A DNA stretch of 64,000 nucleotides from Finegoldia magna ATCC 29328 (lineage in GTDB: Bacteria; Bacillota; Clostridia; Tissierellales; Peptoniphilaceae), in assembly GCF_000010185.1 (NCBI RefSeq), contig NC_010376.1, positions 62,001 through 126,000 of the forward strand, given 5' to 3'. The position numbers and the translations under genes were made by a program. This document shows positions 24,392 to 31,909 of the stretch, piece after piece; positions within the stretch are counted from its first letter, which is position 1; each line of letters starts with the position of its first letter. Below the pieces are notes generated by a model. It did no database searches, was not told the origin of the DNA, and saw only the letters and a list, made by a program, of their open reading frames with translations.

Positions 24392-25912
24392 ATGTATTCG
24401 AAAGTAAAAACGTGTTGTTTGGAAGGATTGAACGGATATGTCGTGGAATGCGAGTGCGACCTTGCGAATGGACTGCGTTCGTTTAACATCGTTGGCCTTC
24501 CTGATACTTCTATAAAAGAATCCAAGGAAAGAGTGCGCTCTGCGATTGAAAACACTGGAATCAGATTTCCAGTGAAACGTATCACGATTAATTTGGCGCC
24601 GGCAAATTTGAGAAAAGAAGGTTCCCAGCTAGACCTTGCGATTGCGATGGCGATTTTGCAATCAATGGGAGTGGTGGAAGATTTTTCAGAAAAATGGGCG
24701 TTCATCGGAGAACTATCATTGGACGGACGACTAAATCCAGTAAACGGATCGTTGTGCATGGTGTTGTCACTTAAAGATTTGGGATACGAACGAGTTTACA
24801 TACCCAAACAAAACGCACAAGAATGCAGCATGGTCAAAGGAATAGAAAAGGTTTGTGTGGAAAGTTTGGATGAAATCATCAGGATTTTGAATGGCGAAGA
24901 AGAGTTGAAAATTCTGGATGACATTGACATCATGCAACAAGAAATACATTACGACGTTGATTTTTCGGACATAAAAGGGCAGAAATTTCTCAAAAGAGCG
25001 ATGGAAATATCTGCGGCGGGATTTCACAATTTGTTGATGATTGGACCTCCTGGAAGCGGCAAAACAATGTCTGCTATGAGACTCAGCACGATTTTGCCCG
25101 ACATGAGCTTTGATGAAATAATGGAAACCACGAAAATTTACTCCGTAGCAGGATTATTAGGAGAGAAAAACATCGTAACAACAAGACCATTTCGATCCCC
25201 TCACCACACCGCAAGCCAAGTCAGTTTGATAGGTGGTGGTAGAGTTCCAAAACCAGGGGAAATCAGCCTCGCACACAACGGAGCATTGTTCCTAGACGAG
25301 CTTCCAGAATTTTCCAAATCGACAATAGAAGTGTTGCGCCAACCACTCGAAACAAAAAACATAACCATAACAAGAGTCAACGCATCCTTGTCATATCCTG
25401 CAAATTTCCTATTTGTTGCAGGAATGAATCCGTGTCCTTGTGGATACTTTGGAGATCCTAACCACGAATGTACTTGCTCGCAAAACCAAATCGCAAACTA
25501 TCTCAACAAAGTCAGCCGCCCGATACTCGATAGAATTGACATCCACGTCGAAGTTTCGCCAGTAAAATTGGACGAACTCACAACAGATGAACAATGCGAC
25601 ACATCAGAACAAATCAAAAAACGAGTCGAAGCAGCACGAGAAATCCAAAAACAACGCTTCAAAAATGAAAAAATCACGACCAATTCACAAATGAACACCC
25701 GACAAATTAGAAAATACTGCAAATTAAACGACGAACTAAACTCCATAATACAATTGGCATTCGACAAATACAAATTCTCCGCCAGATCATTCGACAAAAT
25801 CCTCAAAATATCACGCACAATCGCAGACCTAGACGGAAAAGAAAACATCGAAGCAAAGCATTTGATGGAAGCCATCAGATATAGGACAGTGGATCAGAAA
25901 TACTGGGGGTAG
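24392..25912 (+). CDS. YifB/ComM-family Mg-chelatase-like AAA+ ATPase
   Basis: This 506-residue protein has an N-terminal ChlI-type domain (LEGLNGYVVECECDL, NLAPANLRKEGSQLDLAIA), the Walker A motif IGPPGSGKTM, a Walker B region (ALFLDELPEF), the cysteine-rich insert NPCPCGYFGDPNHECTCS and a C-terminal Mg_chelatase_C domain. ComM relatives are hexameric helicases that extend branch migration during natural transformation. The Firmicute homologues are less studied, so that role is an inference. GGAGAAAAT precedes the start. The length equals the family norm. Confidence 0.92.
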   Translation: MYSKVKTCCLEGLNGYVVECECDLANGLRSFNIVGLPDTSIKESKERVRSAIENTGIRFPVKRITINLAPANLRKEGSQLDLAIAMAILQSMGVVEDFSEKWAFIGELSLDGRLNPVNGSLCMVLSLKDLGYERVYIPKQNAQECSMVKGIEKVCVESLDEIIRILNGEEELKILDDIDIMQQEIHYDVDFSDIKGQKFLKRAMEISAAGFHNLLMIGPPGSGKTMSAMRLSTILPDMSFDEIMETTKIYSVAGLLGEKNIVTTRPFRSPHHTASQVSLIGGGRVPKPGEISLAHNGALFLDELPEFSKSTIEVLRQPLETKNITITRVNASLSYPANFLFVAGMNPCPCGYFGDPNHECTCSQNQIANYLNKVSRPILDRIDIHVEVSPVKLDELTTDEQCDTSEQIKKRVEAAREIQKQRFKNEKITTNSQMNTRQIRKYCKLNDELNSIIQLAFDKYKFSARSFDKILKISRTIADLDGKENIEAKHLMEAIRYRTVDQKYWG

Positions 25913-25931
25913 TGGGGGCAAAGGAGAGAAG

Positions 25932-26474
25932 ATTAAAATACAATTAGAGAGCTTTACCGATAAACATAAAGAAAAGATATGGAGAGATGGATTTTACGAA
26001 AAATCACCAGAGTGGGCGAAGTTCAACGGACCGTATTTTGAAGATTATATTCATTATGAAACCTTAGAATCATTTGAAAAATCTGGTATTTGGAAATATC
26101 TTCAACAATCCAATTGCAGAGCTATATTGGTAGACGGTGTTGTCGTTGGCATGGTATCTCAAAATTGGATTGACTAGAAAACTAGATGGATGGAAATAGG
26201 AATTGTGATTTACGACGAAAATTACTGGAACAAATCCATAGGAACGAAGGCCCTCAAATTGTGGACAAGCGAAGTGTTCAATGATAACCCACAAATCGAA
26301 CATCTAGGACTGACTACTTTTAGCGGCAATCCTAGAATGATGAAGGCTGCAGAAAAAATCGGATTCACACAAGAGGCAAGAATCAGGAAAGTTCGCTATT
26401 GGAACGGCACATACTATGATAGTATGAAATACGGCGTCACACGTGAAGAGTGGGAAAAATTATCTCAGAAATAA
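25932..26474 (+). pseudogene. Broken GNAT N-acetyltransferase gene
   Basis: One frame from 25932 to 26474 encodes a GNAT protein (WRDGFYEKSPEWAKFNGPYF ... EIGIVIYDENYWNKSIGTKA ... NPRMMKAAEKIGFTQEARIR), but it is interrupted by an in-frame TAG at 26175-26177 in a position where related proteins usually have Glu. The expected start after AAGGAGAGAAG is ATT (25932) instead of ATG. Two independent single-base lesions indicate inactivation. The fragment 26190-26474 alone would lack the N-terminal third of the fold. Confidence 0.85.
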
Positions 26475-26514
26475 AAAATAATGTAAATTAAAAAACATAA
26501 AAATATTTTTAAAC

Positions 26515-26544
26515 CAAAAAATCTCCCGAGTTTTTCGGGAGATT
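26515..26544 (-). terminator. Terminator of the 3-hydroxyacyl-CoA dehydrogenase-like gene
   Basis: On the minus strand AATCTCCCGA / TCGGGAGATT followed by a T run. The same stem could also stop plus-strand transcripts from the GNAT pseudogene. Confidence 0.85.
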
Positions 26545-26557
26545 TGCTGTTTTACTA

Positions 26558-27523
26558 TTAAATCTTAAAATCTTTGTGTAGTCGTAGTATTTCTACAAGC
26601 ATTCCGTCACGATATTTTGCAAGTGTCTCGTGAGTGTTGCCAATCTCATCGGGTCTGTTTTTGATTGCTTCGTGAACGCCGTCGACTGTTTTCTTCTTGA
26701 TGTCGTCTGTGAATTTCGTCCATGTAGCAGCATCTTCTAGCCAAGTTTCCATGGAAGGGCCGATATGATCCAAGAGACCTTGAAGTCCGTGTTCACCGCC
26801 TCCAAGTTCAAATATTTGTCCTGGACCCATGATTGCCCAGCGAATTGCAGGACCAAATGTCAACGCAGTTTCGCAATCTTCCATACTAACGACGCCTTTA
26901 TCCACCAAATCCATCATTTCACGAAGCACCACAGCTTGAAGTCTGTTTGCGATAAAACCTGGAACTTCATTTCTGATGACGATGGGTTTCTTGCCCAATT
27001 TAACGAACAATTCACGAAGAGCATCTGCGATTTCTGGGTCTGATTTTTCTCCTTGTGAAATCTCAATAAGTGGAATCAAATGAGGTGGGTTGTAAGGGTG
27101 CGCCCCGAAAATTCTTTCGGGATGTTTGGCATCTTCTGCAATTTTTGTGATAAGTAGTCCCGATGTTGCAGAACACAAGACACAATCTGGCTTTGCGTAT
27201 TTTTCAAAAACCTTCACGAATTCTTTTTTCACATCGTAGTTTTCAGGAATACATTCTTCAACAATATCTGCAAATTCAATCGCTTCTTTTTCGTCGGTAG
27301 TGTATCTAATTCTTGCCATTATCGTTTGCTTGTCTTCACTAACGACATTCTTTTCAATCAATTCGTCTACGTATTTTTCGATAATCTTCTTTGATTTGTT
27401 CTCTTCATTTTCATCCAAATTATACAAGACAACATCCATCTTTCCCATCGCAAAAAGCAAAGTAAACGATGAACCAATCACGCCGCCGCCAATGACACAG
27501 GCCTTTTCAAATTTTCTAGCCAT
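26558..27523 (-). CDS. 3-hydroxyacyl-CoA dehydrogenase family NAD-dependent dehydrogenase
   Basis: This 321-residue protein has an N-terminal Rossmann domain with GGGVIGSSFT, followed by AHPYNPPHLIPLIE with the catalytic His and GFIANRLQ at the start of the helical dimerisation domain. The HPYNPPHLIPLIE form and length resemble L-carnitine dehydrogenase or L-gulonate 3-dehydrogenase (lambda-crystallin) relatives more than butyryl-type HBD enzymes, so the substrate is probably a hydroxy acid other than a fatty-acyl-CoA. It is monocistronic, with no pathway genes beside it to decide the substrate. Confidence 0.8.
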   Translation of the reverse strand: MARKFEKACVIGGGVIGSSFTLLFAMGKMDVVLYNLDENEENKSKKIIEKYVDELIEKNVVSEDKQTIMARIRYTTDEKEAIEFADIVEECIPENYDVKKEFVKVFEKYAKPDCVLCSATSGLLITKIAEDAKHPERIFGAHPYNPPHLIPLIEISQGEKSDPEIADALRELFVKLGKKPIVIRNEVPGFIANRLQAVVLREMMDLVDKGVVSMEDCETALTFGPAIRWAIMGPGQIFELGGGEHGLQGLLDHIGPSMETWLEDAATWTKFTDDIKKKTVDGVHEAIKNRPDEIGNTHETLAKYRDGMLVEILRLHKDFKI

Positions 27524-27596
27524 AAAATCCTCCTTAATAATTCAAATTTCCGATAACTTTCATTACATATATACCCAAAGAAAACCTCACATCACA

Positions 27597-27623
27597 CAAA
27601 AAGAGTAGCCCGCAAGCTACTCT
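27597..27623 (-). terminator. Terminator of the TetR/membrane-protein operon
   Basis: On the minus strand AGAGTAGC / GCTACTCT around loop TTGCGG, followed by TTTTTG. Confidence 0.85.
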
Positions 27624-27629
27624 CACAAA

Positions 27630-28685
27630 TCATTCTGATATTTTCAAATTATATGCCCTCACAAACATCCACACAATTCCAACTGCTAGGACAATGTGGC
27701 CGATGCCAGAAGTACCATCGATTGCCGCACGCACAATCACATCCAATCCCTCACGAACGACCTCGTAAATTCCAATCACAACCATATTTGCGATTGTGAA
27801 CACAAGACCTGTCAGATAAATTTCATAAGGTTTCTTCAAAGATTTCACATCTTTCATATCTTTTGCCAACAAATACATCAACAAACTAACGACAAATCCC
27901 AAAACCAAAGTGTGAACGTGAACTTTGCCGAGATGAGTTGCATCGGTAAATGCGTAAAATTTCGTAAATTCACGATAGAACACGCCACCGATAAACCCAA
28001 TAATTAAAATCGTAATTGAATTTGCGAACAAATTATTTGCCCCGAAATCAGTAACGAAATATTTGAAACCCATCCACACAATCAACAAATACGCCACGGT
28101 TTTTGGCATCATCAAAGCGCCAATCGCAGGGACAGTCTTGCTGAACAACACAACAGGAACGTAGAACAAAAACGACAACGAAATCAAAATCCACATGTGT
28201 TTGAACGCGAGGATTTCCTTCTTCTTGTACGACCAAACCACAAGCAAAATTCCCATAATCAAGAAAGGAATATTCCTGTAAATGCCAAACATATAATTTC
28301 CGTCCGCCGTTCCCCAATTATTTTGTGGCAACAACACAAGACCAATCCTTGAAATCGCCAAGCCGTAAATCAACCATTTTTTCACATTGTCCGTATCGTT
28401 ACTTTGCATCCTATAATAATGATAATAAAGCACGTAGAAAATCGTCATCGTAATACTCGTCACAAATTGACCCCACGACAAAACAGCCGCGTGCGCCTCG
28501 AACCCTCCGGGACTCAAATGCGAAATCACCCTCGGAATCAAATGGAACCCATCGCCAAGACCAAGCACCATCGCCATAATACCGAATAATTTTGCGCCGT
28601 TTTTCTTCTCCAACAACAACCTCACACCAAAAGCCACCACAATCATTAAATAACACACATCAAATAAACTCTCAACAATCTTCAT
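27630..28685 (-). CDS. Multi-pass membrane protein with C-terminal DUF2871-like domain
   Basis: This 351-residue protein has about ten hydrophobic segments. The N-terminal 200 residues (SLFDVCYLMIVVAFGVRLLL, GDGFHLIPRV, WGQFVTSITMTIFYVLYYHY) look like an uncharacterised Firmicute membrane family. The C-terminal 130 residues (GFIGGVFYREFTKFYAF, HLGKVHVHTLVLGF) resemble DUF2871, a four-helix family with conserved histidines, so the protein appears to be a fusion. It overlaps the tetR gene by 14 nt, so the regulator probably controls it. The transported or sensed compound is unknown. Confidence 0.75.
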   Translation of the reverse strand: MKIVESLFDVCYLMIVVAFGVRLLLEKKNGAKLFGIMAMVLGLGDGFHLIPRVISHLSPGGFEAHAAVLSWGQFVTSITMTIFYVLYYHYYRMQSNDTDNVKKWLIYGLAISRIGLVLLPQNNWGTADGNYMFGIYRNIPFLIMGILLVVWSYKKKEILAFKHMWILISLSFLFYVPVVLFSKTVPAIGALMMPKTVAYLLIVWMGFKYFVTDFGANNLFANSITILIIGFIGGVFYREFTKFYAFTDATHLGKVHVHTLVLGFVVSLLMYLLAKDMKDVKSLKKPYEIYLTGLVFTIANMVVIGIYEVVREGLDVIVRAAIDGTSGIGHIVLAVGIVWMFVRAYNLKISE

Positions 28686-29250
28686 GTCCTACTCCCTTCT
28701 TCAACCAATTAATATGAAGCCTGTATTTTTCGATGAAAACATCCCTCGACCATTCTTCCTTGAAATTTCTCTCAATCAAACTGTGAACAATCGCCTTCAT
28801 AAAATACACAAGCTCTTGTTTCATACAATCAGAATTATCGTAGAAAATATCGTAATACTCGTTTTTCGTAGCCCTCCAGCCATCTTCCAATTCGCTATTC
28901 CAATACAAATACCTAAACTTGTACAAATTATACTCGCCATCCTCAAAAATCACATCGCACACCTCATCTCCAAAAGCATCCAATGCCACGGACACATCAT
29001 TGTTGTTCTTCTTCAACACAGACCTGAAAAGCAAATGCACATCCTTCGTTTCCTTATCCAAAATGTAAAAATAACTATCCATCAAATCATCAAAATATTG
29101 GTAGAAACTCCCGCGCGCAATAGAAAGCCTCTCCACAATATTTTTCACATTACAATCCTTGTAAGGCTTCGTGGAGAACTCATCCTTCAAAACCTCATCA
29201 ATCAAATTTCTTTTATCTTCACTTAAATTATAAAAAGTTTGTTTTGGCAT
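28672..29250 (-). CDS. TetR family transcriptional regulator
   Basis: This 192-residue protein has an N-terminal helix-turn-helix (KPYKDCNVKNIVERLSIARG, SFYQYFDDLMDSYFYIL) as in TetR repressors and a helical ligand-binding C-terminal half. Start 29250 (MPKQTFYNL) follows GAGGAG; an ATG at 29277 has no ribosome site and would lie in the operator. Two palindromes lie over its promoter, so it very likely represses itself and the downstream membrane protein. It is co-transcribed with that gene (14-nt overlap). Confidence 0.88.
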   Translation of the reverse strand: MPKQTFYNLSEDKRNLIDEVLKDEFSTKPYKDCNVKNIVERLSIARGSFYQYFDDLMDSYFYILDKETKDVHLLFRSVLKKNNNDVSVALDAFGDEVCDVIFEDGEYNLYKFRYLYWNSELEDGWRATKNEYYDIFYDNSDCMKQELVYFMKAIVHSLIERNFKEEWSRDVFIEKYRLHINWLKKGVGHEDC

Positions 29251-29270
29251 ATAATCACTCCTCAAATAAA

Positions 29271-29320
29271 ATGACACCTTGTCATAATTAAATTATAAAT
29301 GACACAGTGTCATTCGTCAA
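29271..29320 (-). promoter_or_regulatory. tetR promoter flanked by two palindromic operators
   Basis: On the minus strand TTGACG (29315-29320), 17 nt, TATAAT (29292-29297). The spacer is filled by a perfect 17-bp palindrome AATGACACAGTGTCATT (29298-29314). A second site, ATGACACCTTGTCAT (29271-29285), lies just after the -10. Site centres are 28 bp apart. Confidence 0.85.
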
Positions 29321-29389
29321 GAAAAATTGTAAAAATATAGATTTTCAATTTGGATTTTTTATACCAAACAAAATGGTTAGTGAAAACCG

Positions 29390-29418
29390 TTGACAAAACA
29401 AATCGCGTGGTTTACAAT
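29390..29418 (+). promoter_or_regulatory. Promoter of the methylase-like/168-residue gene pair
   Basis: TTGACA (29390-29395), 17 nt, TACAAT (29413-29418). It places the transcript start near 29425, which excludes the upstream TTG at 29350 as start codon. Confidence 0.8.
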
Positions 29419-29445
29419 AACCGTAGAAGAAATAAAAAGGAGTTA

Positions 29446-31158
29446 ATGACATTGCAAAAAAAAGAATATTTAGAATTAAAAAAATGGTTTGATGAAGAAG
29501 GAAAAAAAGTATTATGGGAAATGATGAGCAATTGGAGAGGTATTATCGATAAACCACTAGATGCCTTTTATATCTTTGCACGTGCTTTTTACGACGATAA
29601 ATTATTAAATGAAAAATTAGGTAATAATAAATCAATAAAAATATTATTTTATAGAATAGACAACGAGTACCATGACTTTGTTGAAGAAGTTAGAGAAAAA
29701 CTAAGTCCAAATCAAATAAAATCAATTATATTGAACTTTTATAATCTAGATAATATAAGAAGCATCCATATGATACCTGGATTTTCAATTCCAACAGGAA
29801 TTTCTGAATTATCATATAAATTACTCGATATAAAAAAAGGAGATAAATTATTTCAACCAAATTCTCAAGCTGGAGAATTTATGATAGATTTTCTAATTAA
29901 TCATCCAGAATGCGATATTTCAGCAATTGAAATTAACACAAGTTATATATTAACTTCTCAATTGAAACTTCCTATTATAGGTCACCAAAATAGAGCATCT
30001 ATAAGACAAGAAGATTACTTCAACACGGACTTATCTACATTAGAATACAATAAAGTTTTTAGCATGCCACCAATGGGAATGTTGTATCGTGATTTTGACA
30101 AAAGAGTGAATGATAAAAACCTAATTGAATTATATAAAAAGAATGATTTCAACACGAAAAATGAATGGACCGATATATTAAAAATAATATCCAATACAAA
30201 ATTCGAAAAAGCCATATTTATAGTTCATTCTGGTATTTTGTTCAAAGAACGAGACGAAAAAATCAGAAAATATTTAATAGATAATGGATATATTGAAAGC
30301 GTCATTGAACTTGCACCTAGATTATTCACGGGAATAGGCATATCAACTAATATTTTATTGATATCAAAAAACAACAAAAAAGTAAAAATGGTCGATGCTA
30401 GTGAAATCTATCATAGCGATAAAATGGTTAATAAAATTACAAAAGATGATGTAGAAGTAATCTTCGACGCTTATAAAAATGAATCTACAATTTCAAAAGA
30501 AGTATCACCAGAAGAATTTGAAGACAACAACTATAGTTTTATCCCAAGAAGATACACTAATGAAGAAATAGACTTGAAAAACTATGTGTATCTAAAAGAT
30601 ATTACTAAAATCAAACGTGGATATGCTAATTTAAAGAAATCCGATTTATATAAGAGAATATCCAGAGAAAATACCAATAATAAAATCATAGCCGCTGGGG
30701 ACATTGATGACAACTTCAACATCGCAGATTTAACAAGCTTGACTGAAATTGAAGATAAAGAAGAAACATATTGTGTAAAAGACGGCGATATAATCTTTTC
30801 AAGAGGGGGAAGTTACAACTCACTTTTAATCAGAAATTCTGGAAATTACAGGATTCTTGTCAACGGTACACTCTACATTTTAAATTGTGACGAACAAAAA
30901 ATTGACCCGTATTATTTGCAAATGTATCTTGCAAGTGATCATTGCCTCAGCCAGATCGAATCCCTAAACACAGGCAAATCAATCCAATTCATGAGCATTA
31001 ATCAGCTTGGAGAATTAAAAATTCCAAAAGTGTCAAAAGAAAAAGAGAAAGAATTGTCCCAAAAATATAAAATGATTTTAGATAAAAAAGAAATTATCAG
31101 AATACAGAAAATAAAACTTGAAGAAGATGTAAGTGAACTTGTAAGTGAGGTGATTTAG
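29446..31158 (+). CDS. Degenerate N6-adenine methylase-like protein fused to an HsdS-type recognition domain
   Basis: This 570-residue protein begins at an ATG after AAGGAGTTA. Residues of about 90-370 follow the type I HsdM fold (HMIPGFSIPTGISELSYKLL, SAIEINTSYI), but the SAM loop, normally DPACGSGGFL, reads FQPNSQAGEFM. The catalytic NPPF motif reads MPPM (FSMPPMGML). The C-terminal 180 residues look like one HsdS target-recognition half (YVYLKDITKIKRGYANL, VKDGDIIFSRGGSYN, KSIQFMSINQLGELKIP) ending in a helix. It thus resembles a fused M-S protein that has lost catalysis and may act as a DNA-binding or sensing subunit. It is coupled to the next gene (2-nt gap) and has its own promoter beside the hsd operon. 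Confidence 0.75.
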   Translation: MTLQKKEYLELKKWFDEEGKKVLWEMMSNWRGIIDKPLDAFYIFARAFYDDKLLNEKLGNNKSIKILFYRIDNEYHDFVEEVREKLSPNQIKSIILNFYNLDNIRSIHMIPGFSIPTGISELSYKLLDIKKGDKLFQPNSQAGEFMIDFLINHPECDISAIEINTSYILTSQLKLPIIGHQNRASIRQEDYFNTDLSTLEYNKVFSMPPMGMLYRDFDKRVNDKNLIELYKKNDFNTKNEWTDILKIISNTKFEKAIFIVHSGILFKERDEKIRKYLIDNGYIESVIELAPRLFTGIGISTNILLISKNNKKVKMVDASEIYHSDKMVNKITKDDVEVIFDAYKNESTISKEVSPEEFEDNNYSFIPRRYTNEEIDLKNYVYLKDITKIKRGYANLKKSDLYKRISRENTNNKIIAAGDIDDNFNIADLTSLTEIEDKEETYCVKDGDIIFSRGGSYNSLLIRNSGNYRILVNGTLYILNCDEQKIDPYYLQMYLASDHCLSQIESLNTGKSIQFMSINQLGELKIPKVSKEKEKELSQKYKMILDKKEIIRIQKIKLEEDVSELVSEVI

Positions 31159-31160
31159 AA

Positions 31161-31667
31161 TTGGATAGAAATCCTATAATCGCCGAAGCTATATCTAGAA
31201 TTACGAGTGAACTCATAAAAGATCAAACAGACGAACAATTCTGCATGCTTCTTGAAAAATACGGCTTAATTAACCTAATTCCGCAAACAGCTCCTTACTT
31301 TTATGATACACAGAAAAACGGAAACATTATAATGTTCGGAGATTCTAAAATTAAAACTAAAGAAATAAACGGATGTTTAAAATCATATGGAATAAGCAAA
31401 GACAGATTTGAGCATGTTCCATATGATGAAGTCACAAACTACAATTTTAAAAATCTTGAATATAACAACAACTATAGATTAATAATGGTGGGACCTGTAC
31501 CTCACAGTGCGAAAGGAATGGGAGACAATAGCAGCGTCATTGAGTGGCTTACAAACAATAGAAACATAGCCAAGACTATAATATTAGACAATTTAAAAAT
31601 CACCAAAACATCATTCAAAAGCGCAATTGAAAAAGAAGTTGAATCAGGATATTTAGCACAAGGGTAA
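31161..31667 (+). CDS. 168-residue partner of the degenerate methylase, unknown family
   Basis: It starts at TTG 31161, 8 nt after GAGGTG, and 2 nt after the methylase-like gene, so translation is probably coupled. After a helical N-terminus there is an alpha/beta core with strand-loop motifs IIMFGDSKIKTKEI and RLIMVGPVPHSAKGMGDNS, suggesting a small Rossmann-like nucleotide-binding or signalling domain. It ends in a helical segment (LKITKTSFKSAIEKEVESGY). I do not recognise an established function. The pairing with a methylase-TRD fusion next to a type I system suggests a defence or epigenetic role, which is inference only. Confidence 0.65.
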   Translation: MDRNPIIAEAISRITSELIKDQTDEQFCMLLEKYGLINLIPQTAPYFYDTQKNGNIIMFGDSKIKTKEINGCLKSYGISKDRFEHVPYDEVTNYNFKNLEYNNNYRLIMVGPVPHSAKGMGDNSSVIEWLTNNRNIAKTIILDNLKITKTSFKSAIEKEVESGYLAQG

Positions 31668-31775
31668 TCTTTGTTAGTAACGTATTTTTAAATTTTAACC
31701 AAACTGAAACGTATCTTTAATATGCTATAATAAAGAAAACATTTACAATAAGCCATATTGAATGTAAAGTTAAAC

Positions 31776-31895
31776 ATGGAATTTTCATATAATAAGTTGT
31801 TGAAAAACTGATAGATAATAAAATTAAAAAGACAGAACTACAAGAATTTGCAGGTATTACATCAAAAAACTATTGCAAGAATAAAAACAATCAAG
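31776..31895 (+). pseudogene. Frameshifted remnant of a small XRE-type regulator
   Basis: ATG 31776 opens MEFSYNKLLKN and stops. One base is missing in an A run; reading on in the next frame gives KLIDNKIKKTELQEFAGIT, the start of a helix-turn-helix. This joins into the usual N-terminal half of small Cro/CI-like regulators found near type I systems (xYNKLxKLLIDKxMKKTxLxxxAGIS). The C-terminal half is missing and the frame runs into the hsdM ribosome site. It was probably the operon regulator and is now lost. Confidence 0.65.
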
Positions 31896-31909
31896 GAGTT
31901 AAAAATACA

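Noticed and set aside
28404-28656. Short ORFs on both strands opposite the membrane protein gene
   Set aside because: They are shadow frames with no ribosome site inside a well supported coding region.
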